This document shows, one piece after another, positions 55,262-64,000 of a DNA stretch of 64,000 nt. The stretch's first letter is position 1. Each line of letters begins with the position of its first letter. Position numbers and translations under genes: made by a program. Source of the DNA: Pseudoalteromonas sp. 3D05 (lineage in GTDB: Bacteria; Pseudomonadota; Gammaproteobacteria; Enterobacterales; Alteromonadaceae); the NCBI RefSeq assembly GCF_002723455.1, contig NZ_PDUS01000005.1:186001-250000 (forward strand), given 5' to 3'. The notes beneath the pieces were generated by a model, which did no database searches, was not told the origin of the DNA, and was given only the letters and a program-made list of their open reading frames with translations.

Positions 55262-56728
55262 TTAGAGAATATCTAGGCTATCCCAAAGTTCATCAACGCG
55301 GTCTTTTGTTTCTTGATTCATCACAATCGGTTCACCCCATTCTCTATCGGTTTCGCCAGGCCATTTGTTTGTTGCATCCATGCCCATTTTTGAACCTAGA
55401 CCGGAAACAGGTGAAGCAAAATCAAGATAATCAATCGGGGTGTTTTCAATGAGTGTTGTATCGCGAGCAGGGTCCATGCGTGTTGTAATAGCCCAGATAA
55501 CGTCATTCCAATCGCGGGCGTTGACATCATCATCACAAACAATAACAAACTTGGTATACATAAATTGACGTAAGAAAGACCATACGCCCATCATGACTCG
55601 CTTAGCATGACCTGGGTATTGCTTTTTCATAGTCACAACAGCCATACGATACGAGCAACCCTCAGGTGGCAAATAAAAATCTACAATTTCAGGAAATTGC
55701 TTTTGTAAAATTGGGACAAACACTTCATTAAGCGCAACACCTAATATTGCAGGTTCGTCAGGCGGGCGTCCTGTAAAAGTACTGTGATAAATTGGATCTT
55801 TACGATGTGTCATATGCGTGACGGTCATCACAGGGAAATCATCAACTTCGTTGTAATAACCCGTGTGGTCACCATATGGCCCCTCAGGCGCGGTTTCACC
55901 TGGCATGATATAGCCTTCAAGCACGATTTCGGCGCTTGCAGGGACTTGTAAGTCATTAGATACTGATTTTACAACTTCAGTTTTACTACCACGTAGTAAT
56001 CCAGCAAAAGCGTATTCGCTCAGAGTGTCAGGTACTGGGGTAACGGCGCCTAAGATAGTAGCCGGATCGGCCCCTAAAGCAACGGATACAGGGTAAGGTT
56101 GGCCTGGGTTTTCTTTACACCATTCTTGAAAATCAAGTGCGCCACCACGGTGCGATAGCCAGCGCATAATAATTTTGTTTTTACCTAATAACTGTTGGCG
56201 GTATATTCCTAAATTCTGACGTTTTTTATATGGTCCGCGGGTAACAGTTAATCCCCAAGTAATTAATGGGGCTGCATCACCTGGCCAGCAATGTTGAATA
56301 GGCAGTTTCGTCAAATCAACATCATCACCTTCAATAATTACTTGTTGGCATACTGCTTTTTTCACTTCTTTAGCAGGCATGTTTAATACTTGTTTAAACA
56401 CAGGGATTTGACCAAGCGCTTCTTTTATTCCCTTAGGCGGTTCAGGCTCTTTTAGGAACGCTAAAAGTTTACCTACTTCACGAAGTTCGCTTACATCATT
56501 TTGACCCATTCCCATAGCAACGCGCTTTGGTGTGCCAAATAAATTAGCTAACACAGGAATGCTGTGCCCTTTTGGGTTCTCAAACAATAAAGCGGGGCCT
56601 TTTGCACGTAATGTACGATCTGCAATTTCGGTCATTTCTAAGTAGGGATCAATTTCTTGGTGGATACGTTTTAATTCACCTTGCTTTTCCAGTAAATCTA
56701 TAAAATCTCGGAGATCTTTGTATTTCAT
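55262..56728 (-). CDS. ubiD: 4-hydroxy-3-polyprenylbenzoate decarboxylase
   Basis: 488 residues from ATG 56728 ([21 protein letters not shown]), matching the E. coli UbiD start; earlier starts add a non-conserved leader. Contains [28 protein letters not shown], the prenyl-FMN and metal-site region ([23 protein letters not shown]), and [12 protein letters not shown]. It decarboxylates the ubiquinone precursor using prenylated FMN. The prenyltransferase partner ubiX is not in the window. Confidence 0.96.
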   Translation of the reverse strand: MKYKDLRDFIDLLEKQGELKRIHQEIDPYLEMTEIADRTLRAKGPALLFENPKGHSIPVLANLFGTPKRVAMGMGQNDVSELREVGKLLAFLKEPEPPKGIKEALGQIPVFKQVLNMPAKEVKKAVCQQVIIEGDDVDLTKLPIQHCWPGDAAPLITWGLTVTRGPYKKRQNLGIYRQQLLGKNKIIMRWLSHRGGALDFQEWCKENPGQPYPVSVALGADPATILGAVTPVPDTLSEYAFAGLLRGSKTEVVKSVSNDLQVPASAEIVLEGYIMPGETAPEGPYGDHTGYYNEVDDFPVMTVTHMTHRKDPIYHSTFTGRPPDEPAILGVALNEVFVPILQKQFPEIVDFYLPPEGCSYRMAVVTMKKQYPGHAKRVMMGVWSFLRQFMYTKFVIVCDDDVNARDWNDVIWAITTRMDPARDTTLIENTPIDYLDFASPVSGLGSKMGMDATNKWPGETDREWGEPIVMNQETKDRVDELWDSLDIL

Positions 56729-56927
56729 AATTGGCCGCTTTAAGGTTAAAAATGTGCTTTGCATTATACCCAATAAAGTAGGTTAAGCGAATTATACTAA
56801 CTCTCTCTAATAGCTTAATTTAAATGGTATTAGTTATTTTTACCAAACATTTAAGTTATCGGTTTCATTACATTTTTATGTGTATGGGCTATAGTTGATT
56901 TAGTTGTTTTTTGTGAGCTTTCAATTA

Positions 56928-59552
56928 ATGGGTGGGTTTATCTTAAAAGTAATACTTAGGTTGTGGTTAGTATGTGCTTTTATGGTGCCATTGAGCAACG
57001 TGCGGGCAGAAAATCTATTAACGCATGTGATTGATGGTCAAATCTTTGCAGATCACAGTGCTGTAATGCTGGTTATTGAGCCTCGAACAGGTGATATTGT
57101 ATTTGCTAATGAATCAGCGGCAGATTTTTATGGCTATAGTATTTCGCAACTACAAGCGATGAAAATTCAACAAATAAATATTTTTACCGAACAGCAGGTT
57201 GCACAAGAGCGACAAGCGGCATTAAATAAAGGGCAAAATTACTTTGTTTTTAAACACCAATTAGCCAGTGGTGAAACTCGCACAGTGAGTGTTTATTCGG
57301 CTCCATTTGAACTTGATAATAAACGCCTTTTGTTTTCTGTAATTCATGATATTTCTTCTCAGCGGGCCCTTGAAAAAGAACTCTGGCATTACCAAGAAAA
57401 TCTCGAGGAGTTGGTTGCAAGCCAGACAAAAGAAATAGAAAAAAAGCGCACTTATCAATTTATTTTATCCGTAATCTCAATCGTTTTACTTATGGTCTTA
57501 CTTGCTATTTTGACTGTGTTAGCAACACGCTTACGGTCCGCAAAACGGACAGCACAAAAAGACAGCGCTACATTAAAAGCTATTTTTAATGGTATTGATG
57601 ACTTACTGATATTCACAGATACCGAGCACACCATATTAGATGCCAATACAATGGCAGCACAAAAGCTAAGTAATGAAGATGAACTTAAAGGGAAAAATAT
57701 TTACACCTTTGTCGATAACGTCTCTGCTATTGGCCAGCTTGATAATGAATGTCAATTTAGTGGTACAAAAGGCACTTTTTGGGGGGAGGCGAATGTCACT
57801 GCCGTGATGGATGAGGCTGATCATAAAATTGGTGAGATTCACTTAATTAGAGATATTACTCAAAAGCTGAAAATACGCCAGCAACAACGTCTTGCCAGTA
57901 CTGTATTTTCTACCACCAATGAAGGCATTTTGGTTTCTGATAGCTTAAATAAAATTCAAGCAATTAATAGCGCATTTACACAAATTACGGGTTACCAAGA
58001 AAGTGATGTGCTGGGCGAAACACCGGCAATCTTAAGTTCTGGCCGTCACAAGCCTTCGTTTTTTAAAGCGCTCTATGCGAACCTCAAGGAAAGTGGCCAC
58101 TGGGAAGGTGAGGTATGGAATCGTCGCAAAGATGGCAGTATTTACCCATGTTGGCTAAATATCTCTGTTGTGTTTGATGAAGAAAAACAAATCGAGATGT
58201 ATGTTGCTCTGTTTAACGATATTTCTTCGCGTAAAGAAAGCGAACAAGAAATGTGGTTGCAAATCAACTTTGATAATTTAACCGGGCTCGCCAATCGCTA
58301 TTACTACAATAATAAACTTGATCAAGAGATGATCCGCGCAAGTACAGAAAAAACGCGCTTAGCGATTTGTTTTATCGACTTAGATCGCTTTAAAAATGTT
58401 AACGATACTTTAGGGCATAACAGTGGCGATGTGTTGTTGCTTGAGGCTGCAAATAGATTAAAAGCGTGTATGCACAGTACTGATTTAGTGGCACGTTTGG
58501 GAGGAGATGAGTTCGCTTTATTACTCTCGGGTAGAAATAATCTAGTTGATATTGAAAGGGTTGCGAAAAAGTCCCTGCAAGCATTGAGTTCTGCATTTAA
58601 AATAGGTGAGCATGAAGTTTTTGTTTCCGGCAGTATGGGGATCACTATTTATCCTGATGATGGCGTAGAACGAAAAATATTATTACGCAATGCAGATAGT
58701 GCAATGTACAAGGCAAAGGAGCAAGGTCGTAACTGCTTTGAGTTTTTTACCCGAGGAATGCATGAGCAAGCTACGGCTCGAAGTAGGGTTGAGAATGCGT
58801 TACATAAAGCGCTGTGTAATAATGAGTTTACTGTCTATTATCAGCCAATCATAAGTAATGACAGGAAAACTATTGGATGCGAAGCGTTACTAAGATGGCA
58901 AAATCCTGAACTCGGCAACGTATCTCCCGCCGAGTTTATTCCGATTTGTGAAGATTTAGGACTGATTGTTCCCATTGGTGAATGGGTATTAAGGGAAGCG
59001 TGTCGAGAAGCCGCGAAGTGGTGTAGTCAGTTTAACGGTCAGTTTTTTGTCACGGTGAACTTTTCCAGTGTACAGTTTGTCCGTCAAGATATCGCTAAGT
59101 TGGTCAGTGATGTATTGGAGGAATGTCAGTTATCAGCAGATTGCTTAACTTTAGAGATCACTGAAACTTTACTTGCTGAGAATAGCGCTAATATTCTACA
59201 GCAGTTGCAAGCGATTCGTAATTTAGGCGTCGGTTTAGCCATTGATGACTTTGGTACGGGCTATTCATCCTTGAGCTATTTGAAGCGCTTTCCATTAAGT
59301 AAGTTAAAAATAGATCGTGAGTTTATTAAAGATTTACCAGATGATAATGAAGATTGCGCGATGGTGAGTGCTATTATCTCTATGGCAAGTAACTTACACT
59401 TAGAAGTCGTTGCTGAAGGTGTTGAGACTGAGGAACAGCGGGTATATTTATCGGCATTGAATTGTGATTATATTCAGGGCTTTTTATACAGTAAACCGCT
59501 CCCTATGAACGAGTTTGATAACTACTTAAAAAACCTGAACCCTGGAGGCTAG
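56928..59552 (+). CDS. PAS-GGDEF-EAL cyclic di-GMP protein
   Basis: About 874 residues from ATG 56928, which gives a clean signal or anchor (KVILRLWLVCAFMVPL). An extracytoplasmic PAS (about 35-150) is followed by a coiled coil, a membrane helix (about 178-200), two cytoplasmic PAS domains (about 215-320 and 325-440), GGDEF (LGGDEFALLL at about 524) and EAL (GCEALLRW at about 650, DDFGTGYSSLSYLKRF). Both active-site motifs are intact. The RxxD inhibition site is not present (HSTD before the site). It may make or break cyclic di-GMP in response to two compartments. Confidence 0.93.
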   Translation: MGGFILKVILRLWLVCAFMVPLSNVRAENLLTHVIDGQIFADHSAVMLVIEPRTGDIVFANESAADFYGYSISQLQAMKIQQINIFTEQQVAQERQAALNKGQNYFVFKHQLASGETRTVSVYSAPFELDNKRLLFSVIHDISSQRALEKELWHYQENLEELVASQTKEIEKKRTYQFILSVISIVLLMVLLAILTVLATRLRSAKRTAQKDSATLKAIFNGIDDLLIFTDTEHTILDANTMAAQKLSNEDELKGKNIYTFVDNVSAIGQLDNECQFSGTKGTFWGEANVTAVMDEADHKIGEIHLIRDITQKLKIRQQQRLASTVFSTTNEGILVSDSLNKIQAINSAFTQITGYQESDVLGETPAILSSGRHKPSFFKALYANLKESGHWEGEVWNRRKDGSIYPCWLNISVVFDEEKQIEMYVALFNDISSRKESEQEMWLQINFDNLTGLANRYYYNNKLDQEMIRASTEKTRLAICFIDLDRFKNVNDTLGHNSGDVLLLEAANRLKACMHSTDLVARLGGDEFALLLSGRNNLVDIERVAKKSLQALSSAFKIGEHEVFVSGSMGITIYPDDGVERKILLRNADSAMYKAKEQGRNCFEFFTRGMHEQATARSRVENALHKALCNNEFTVYYQPIISNDRKTIGCEALLRWQNPELGNVSPAEFIPICEDLGLIVPIGEWVLREACREAAKWCSQFNGQFFVTVNFSSVQFVRQDIAKLVSDVLEECQLSADCLTLEITETLLAENSANILQQLQAIRNLGVGLAIDDFGTGYSSLSYLKRFPLSKLKIDREFIKDLPDDNEDCAMVSAIISMASNLHLEVVAEGVETEEQRVYLSALNCDYIQGFLYSKPLPMNEFDNYLKNLNPGG

Positions 59553-59686
59553 TAAATGTATTTGTGATTTAATATCAATACATTAGTGTATATATTAACC
59601 AGAGTTCAGGCTAAAAATATTTATTGAGCAGTAACCACCTATTGTTTTGTACATAGAAATTAAATATATGTGCACTACTTTTCATG

Positions 59687-61708
59687 CTAAAACTTGAAAC
59701 GCTCAACAGCACTTGTTAAAGAGTGTGCTAATTGATTTACATCTTCACTTTGAGTTGCTAAAGAGCCTGCATGGTCAGCATTGCTCTGTGCTTGATCTGT
59801 CACCGTGGTCATGATGTGTTTTATTTCATTACTATTATTAAGCTGGTTATGTGAAGAGTCTGCAATTTGCTGACTCATTTGGTTAACTGTCACTAAAGTG
59901 CTTTTTATTTTATCGACGGCCTGCTTTAACTCACTGCTATTAGTTACACACTCAGCAGCTTGTTGCTGTCCGTCATTAATCTCACTCTGTGCCGTATTTG
60001 CTTGTTGTTGCAATGTTTGAATCATTGTATGAATTTCATTTGTTGAGCTTTGCGTGCGTGCTGCCAAAGAACGGACTTCATCGGCGACAACAGCAAATCC
60101 TCGCCCATTTTCCCCCGCACGCGCGGCCTCTATAGCAGCATTTAATGCAAGTAAGTTAGTTTGTTCTGCGATGCTACTAATGGTATCGACAATTGCGCCT
60201 ATCAGCTGTGTGTGTTGTGTTAGTTCTTCAGTACTGCTTACAGCTTGATCTAAACGCGCCAATAGTGCTTGTATTCGCTGGCTGTTTCTATCAGCAATTT
60301 GATTTACATCGTTAGAAAGTTGCGATGCATTGGCTATTTCATCTGACGTGCTTTGGGCTTGCCCATTTACGGTTTGTGAATTATTTAGCATTGTTTGTGC
60401 AACCGATGTGGCTTGTGCAATTCGTTCAAGTTGTTGTGCTGCTGCAACAGTCATTTGTTGACCTTGTGCACTTGTTTGAATGGCAGACTGATCAAGTATG
60501 TGAGCGTTGTCACTAATATCTGAAAGTAACTTGCCTAAGTCATCGCTGAGCTTGTTTATATTAGACAATAGAGTGCCAAACTCATCATCACTTCGAGGGT
60601 GTGTACGTTTGGATAAATCGCCCGAAGCTATTCTGGCCAGTGCTTTGTTGACTGCATTTAAGGGTTTAAGCATCGCGCGGGTTGTAAGCACTGATATTAG
60701 GGCGGCAAATGAAAGCAAAATAATACTAATAATAATCGCCAATGAAGAGCCTGTACTAATTGTTGACTGAGCGCTTTTTTGTAGTGAAGTAAATCGTTCG
60801 TCAGCTAATTGATTTAGTTCGATAATGAGTTTTTCAGTTTCTTGGAATTGCTGCTGAAAACTATTAAATGCATTCTCAGCGTCTTGACGGCTCATCAAGA
60901 TAGTTTTTTGTGGTTGGTAAATCGCGGCAAGCTTCTCATTTACTTTATTCATTTTCTCAGTTAAAACCGAAAAATCAGCAGCACCGTTTAGCTCGCTTGC
61001 TTGTCGTTGCAAGTAGTTAAAGTTTGATTGAACATTATCGAGTAGAAAATTGGCATCTTGTTGATGCTCATCCAGTGTTGCTAATGAGCTGATGTGCTTA
61101 ATACTTTTCAAATTATTACTTAAGGTAAACAATAAATCGTCAATACGCGTTGCTGTACCTACCATAGCATCAAGGATAGGTTGTTGTTCCCGAGTAACCT
61201 GTAGTAGTTCTAAATCCAGTAAATCATTACTTAACGCTGTTATTTCTTCTATGTATTGCGTGCTTTGTGAGGCTAGTTTTGATATCGCATTCAAACCACT
61301 TTGTTTGGCGTTAAACATGGCTGTGTTAGTTGTGATTAAGCGCTGGAATTCATCATCAATTTGAACAAGTAGTGACTGCATTTTGGGTTGATCTTGTAGT
61401 TGCAACTCAAGAATAGCAAGCTTGTCGTTAAACAACTTTTGTTCATCACTAGTTTGTTTTTGTTCGTGACGCAATTTTGCAATTTTGCTTTGGCTAAACG
61501 CCACAGCATTGAATTTTGTGATTGATAAAAGCGAAAGTTGTAATGCGTTACTCTGTTGTTGGACAGGAACAGCCAGTGTTTCAATGTCTGAATTGGCAAC
61601 ACTAATTTTGCCGAGTGACCAGTAAAAAAAGCCACTACTTAATAGCATTAGTACACCAATTGCGGTGAAGGCAAATATTACTTTGTATTTAATAGCAATT
61701 GACTGCAT
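59687..61708 (-). CDS. Methyl-accepting chemotaxis protein
   Basis: 673 residues. Membrane helix 1 at about 10-30, a long helical periplasmic sensor (about 35-315, helical-bundle type), helix 2 at about 318-340, HAMP (about 340-395), and the signalling domain with hairpin tip [37 protein letters not shown]. No C-terminal pentapeptide for CheR binding. It senses an unknown stimulus and drives CheA. It is monocistronic, with about 75 bases upstream to the next gene. Confidence 0.95.
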   Translation of the reverse strand: MQSIAIKYKVIFAFTAIGVLMLLSSGFFYWSLGKISVANSDIETLAVPVQQQSNALQLSLLSITKFNAVAFSQSKIAKLRHEQKQTSDEQKLFNDKLAILELQLQDQPKMQSLLVQIDDEFQRLITTNTAMFNAKQSGLNAISKLASQSTQYIEEITALSNDLLDLELLQVTREQQPILDAMVGTATRIDDLLFTLSNNLKSIKHISSLATLDEHQQDANFLLDNVQSNFNYLQRQASELNGAADFSVLTEKMNKVNEKLAAIYQPQKTILMSRQDAENAFNSFQQQFQETEKLIIELNQLADERFTSLQKSAQSTISTGSSLAIIISIILLSFAALISVLTTRAMLKPLNAVNKALARIASGDLSKRTHPRSDDEFGTLLSNINKLSDDLGKLLSDISDNAHILDQSAIQTSAQGQQMTVAAAQQLERIAQATSVAQTMLNNSQTVNGQAQSTSDEIANASQLSNDVNQIADRNSQRIQALLARLDQAVSSTEELTQHTQLIGAIVDTISSIAEQTNLLALNAAIEAARAGENGRGFAVVADEVRSLAARTQSSTNEIHTMIQTLQQQANTAQSEINDGQQQAAECVTNSSELKQAVDKIKSTLVTVNQMSQQIADSSHNQLNNSNEIKHIMTTVTDQAQSNADHAGSLATQSEDVNQLAHSLTSAVERFKF

Positions 61709-61784
61709 AACTAACTCATTTCAACAGATTTAATCATTAGTGTAGCAGTGTTTTCTTAAAAAATAAGATTACCAATAAAAGACA

Positions 61785-62069
61785 TTACTTGAGATTACAG
61801 TGAACCTTATTCCCATCAATAATTAACACGGCTTCATTTGCTTTTGTCCAAAACAAGACTTCCTCACTATTAAGTTTGACGCCCGATGCACTGCGCTGCC
61901 TAGTTAGTTGGTAGCGTTTATTAATATAGTGAAGAGTTGCACTTTCAGCATCGTGGCTAATGATAGTCGCCATTTTTTGATTGTCGCAGGAGTAAACATT
62001 TGTGTGTGCTTTTTCAGAGCAAGCGCTTATGGTAAGTAAACTAAAGGTAAATAAAATCACTTTATACAT
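61785..62069 (-). CDS. MliC-like lysozyme inhibitor lipoprotein
   Basis: 94 residues. Lipobox ISAC (Cys17). The mature part resembles MliC (PF09864-type): YSCDNQKMATI at the start, YQLTRQRSASGVKLNSEEVLFWTKANEAVLI in the middle, and a closing NKVHC that would pair with the first Cys. MliC inhibits C-type lysozymes from the outer membrane. The typical SGSG loop reads SASG here. No good ribosome site is seen. Confidence 0.75.
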   Translation of the reverse strand: MYKVILFTFSLLTISACSEKAHTNVYSCDNQKMATIISHDAESATLHYINKRYQLTRQRSASGVKLNSEEVLFWTKANEAVLIIDGNKVHCNLK

Positions 62070-62407
62070 AGAGGATTCGCCAGTTAATTAGAAACCGCTA
62101 TAGGGTAGCAAATGAAAATTAACCGCTGGTGAAAGTAGATGTTTAAGCTGTGTTGAAGTTAAATTTTTTGCGCGTAAGGGTCTCACACAACAACAAGCCC
62201 TAAATACAGAGTTAGTGTTGAGCTTGAATTGTCCGTTGCGTGGGCGATTGCTAAGAGGTTCTTATTTAATAATGTAAAATTAGTTTATCCAAGGTTACTG
62301 ATTAGTGCTTAACGTACAAAGAGAGCTATACACAAAACAGTTGTGATCACCTAAGTGAGGTTATGGTATTTCACAAGAGCTATGAGTATTACAGGCACGT
62401 AATAGTG
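62070..62407. other. Intergenic region without recognisable genes
   Basis: 338 bases between the MliC-like gene and the zinc-ribbon/Sel1 gene. It contains a somewhat more GC-rich piece (about 62170-62260) distinct from its AT-rich flanks, but no ORF with a start, no convincing hairpin and no repeat. Nothing is assigned. Confidence 0.5.
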
Positions 62408-63352
62408 TTATGTCTCACATGTGTAAAAGCGGCATAAGTCTTTTAGTTCTATTTTTGCTTTTCGGTTACCTTGAGCTGCAGCTTGCTGAAACCAGTAAAT
62501 AGCTTTATTTATATCTTTGCTGGTACCTTGTCCGTCTTGGTACATTTGTGCCAAATTTAGTTGGCCCCACTGAGAACCCTCTTCAGCGGCTAACAAAAAG
62601 CTCTTAAATGCATCTTCGAATAAATCATCCTTATAATAATTAATCCCTTGTTGGTTATGCTCATTGAGCTTAACCCCTTCATAAAGCGGTTTTGGTCTTG
62701 GGGGAAACATTACAAAGCCACCATATAAACTATAAGCATGGGGGCGAAGCACATTATAAATAACGCCTTCATCGACCATGCGTTGAATCTCAGTACGCGG
62801 TAACGTTATCGTTTTGGAGGAAAAGTAATCTCTTTGTACAAGTAAACTCGTACGCATTGCCATTGTGATACCGCGATCATGCTTATAACGGTAGTTACTA
62901 ATTTGAAAGGTAATGTATTTATCATCAAACTCAAGTATTTGAGCGATCTTTAAATTTTCTGGGCGCAGGGGTTCTTGGGCAAACTTATCTGCTTTTACTA
63001 AATAAGTATCATATGCTTGTGGAGCATTAATGATCGCTTGTTGTTGTACTGCTTGAGCATGAAAATGAGCATAAAAGTACAGTAAGGATAAAACGATTAC
63101 TATCGAGCCTATAAAGTATTTCACTAATGATAGAAGTTCAAACAGTGGTAGCTTTGTTAATGAGACAGGTTCACTGTGCTTACATTCGTTGCAGTGGAAA
63201 TGATATTGCCAAGCTAATGGGATGATAGGCACAATTGCAAAACGCAAAAAGCGGCTGTTATTTTTTAATTGGTAGTCGTTGCTTTTACAATGAGGGCAGG
63301 TCGTGGTTTGACTGAATGACGATACTGAGTCACAGGTATTAAAAAGTAGCAT
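62408..63352 (-). CDS. Zinc-ribbon membrane protein with Sel1/TPR repeats
   Basis: 314 residues. An N-terminal zinc ribbon (CPHC at about 19-22 and CNEC at about 54-57) precedes a membrane helix (about 78-97). A middle domain of unknown type (about 110-230) follows, then Sel1-like repeats at the end (FEDAFKSFLLAAEEGSQWGQLNLAQMYQDGQGTSKDINKAIYWFQQAAAQGNRKAKIEL). An AGGAGG ribosome site lies close before the ATG. It follows the M28 peptidase gene on the same strand. Role unknown; Sel1 repeats suggest protein binding. Confidence 0.8.
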   Translation of the reverse strand: MLLFNTCDSVSSFSQTTTCPHCKSNDYQLKNNSRFLRFAIVPIIPLAWQYHFHCNECKHSEPVSLTKLPLFELLSLVKYFIGSIVIVLSLLYFYAHFHAQAVQQQAIINAPQAYDTYLVKADKFAQEPLRPENLKIAQILEFDDKYITFQISNYRYKHDRGITMAMRTSLLVQRDYFSSKTITLPRTEIQRMVDEGVIYNVLRPHAYSLYGGFVMFPPRPKPLYEGVKLNEHNQQGINYYKDDLFEDAFKSFLLAAEEGSQWGQLNLAQMYQDGQGTSKDINKAIYWFQQAAAQGNRKAKIELKDLCRFYTCET

Positions 63353-63438
63353 ATACGCCCTCCTAGCTTTTTTATTAAATTAAAACAAACAAGGGCGTAT
63401 GCAAAGTACAAAACTGTAAGAAAGTATGTTTACTTAAC

Positions 63439-64000
63439 TTATTTTTTTACAGGCTTTGGTTTGATTGTGGTTTTGGCATCAGCAGCCATAAACGCAAATA
63501 CTGCGTAAGCGGCAGTATTTTGTTTAAGCTTTTCCGGATCGATTTTATCTAAAGTATCATCTGCTGTGTGGTGATAATCAAAGTAATCAGTACCATCTTG
63601 ATGAAGGTCAAAAATAGCTGCGCCGTCTGTATTTCTAAGCGGTATGAGATCTGGGCCTCCGCGTGCACCGTTCTTTGCAATGTATTCTACATTAAGTGCT
63701 GAAAGTTCTTTCGCTATTGCACGTACCACAGGTAATGACTCTGCTGATACGTTAGACTCAAAACCATACACTACATCAGCACCAAAATCAGATTCTGCAG
63801 CTGCTACAATGTTTTTAAGCTCATTAGCATGTTGCTTAAAGTAGGCTTTAGCACCCCATAACCCTAGCTCTTCAGCAGCAAATAACACTACGCGAATACT
63901 GCGTTTAGGTCGTTTAATTTCGCTAATATGTTTAGCTGCGGCCATTGTTAGCGCCACACCTGCACCATCATCGAGTGCGCCTGTGCCTAAATCCCATGAG
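63439..64000 (-). CDS. M28 family peptidase, 5' part beyond the window
   Basis: The frame is open to the window edge, so the N-terminal part with any signal peptide is missing. Visible are the bridging metal ligand region GALDDGAGVALTM, the catalytic AAEELGLWGAK, the metal Asp region AESDFGADV and the final HHTADDTLDKIDP. These are the M28 (aminopeptidase Y/S type) signatures: two-zinc aminopeptidases or carboxypeptidases, often secreted. An ATG at 63957 lies inside the metal-site region and is not the real start. Confidence 0.93.
   Translation of the reverse strand, partial: SWDLGTGALDDGAGVALTMAAAKHISEIKRPKRSIRVVLFAAEELGLWGAKAYFKQHANELKNIVAAAESDFGADVVYGFESNVSAESLPVVRAIAKELSALNVEYIAKNGARGGPDLIPLRNTDGAAIFDLHQDGTDYFDYHHTADDTLDKIDPEKLKQNTAAYAVFAFMAADAKTTIKPKPVKK

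Noticed and set aside
62170..62260. Segment with slight resemblance to integron attC sites (GCGTGGGCG and CACAACAAC pieces)
   Set aside because: No matching RYYYAAC and GTTRRRY core pair and no adjacent integrase or cassette was seen; the resemblance is too short.

Overview
This window is a gammaproteobacterial chromosome segment, most probably from Pseudoalteromonas or a close Alteromonadales relative. That assignment is inferred from several things seen together: the gene order lptM-lysA-dapF-DUF484-xerC-yigB divergent from cyaY and followed by hemC-hemDX-hemY, the ubiD-fre pair, the folM-folE-folX pterin operon, large secreted S8 proteases ending in a GlyGly-CTERM anchor, and a rather AT-rich base composition. 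No rRNA, tRNA, CRISPR array, prophage or intact insertion sequence was seen. The window starts inside a cytochrome b561-type gene and ends inside an M28 peptidase gene.

Layout. 1-1700: partial cytochrome b561, a class II cytochrome c and a DUF2721 membrane protein. 1.9-12.9 kb: a secreted proteolysis block of two paralogous S8 proteases (I9 prodomain, S8 with PA insert, cadherin-like repeats, GlyGly-CTERM) followed by a lipoprotein oligopeptidase B. 12.9-17.2 kb: a minus-strand cluster reading thioredoxin-like lipoprotein, two spondin-domain secreted proteins, response regulator, histidine kinase; this looks like an envelope sensing unit and is my main candidate for an undescribed system. 17.3-21.6 kb: DUF4870, a YqaA-type membrane protein, folX-folE-folM (tetrahydromonapterin), nadE and yceH. 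21.6-28.6 kb: a CHASE/PAS/GAF hybrid kinase, a penicillin-acylase-family Ntn hydrolase and a GGDEF protein. 29.0-34.9 kb: a GNAT-nitrilase fusion abutting a Gdx/SugE-like exporter, an EamA transporter, an isolated terminator that may end a small RNA, a MAPEG protein, a BlaI/M56-TonB pair with two operator-like sites, and a pseudouridine synthase.

34.9-39.4 kb is a short variable stretch with little-known genes and visible decay: DUF6482, a GNAT gene broken by one extra base, an unknown secreted protein, a HopJ-family protein, remnants of an aspartic protease gene and an unknown lipoprotein. 39.4-52.6 kb is the conserved yigB-xerC-dapF-lysA / cyaY / hemCDXY block; hemD and hemX are fused, and a MASE1-CHASE hybrid kinase follows hemY closely. 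52.8-64.0 kb holds add, a CBS protein, fre, ubiD, a PAS-GGDEF-EAL protein, a chemotaxis receptor, a MliC-like lipoprotein, a zinc-ribbon/Sel1 membrane protein and the partial M28 peptidase.

Functional themes are extracellular protein degradation (two S8 proteases, oligopeptidase B, M28), dense signal transduction (three histidine kinases, two cyclic-di-GMP proteins, one chemoreceptor, one BlaI/M56 pair) and core cofactor and amino acid synthesis (heme, pterin, NAD, ubiquinone, lysine).
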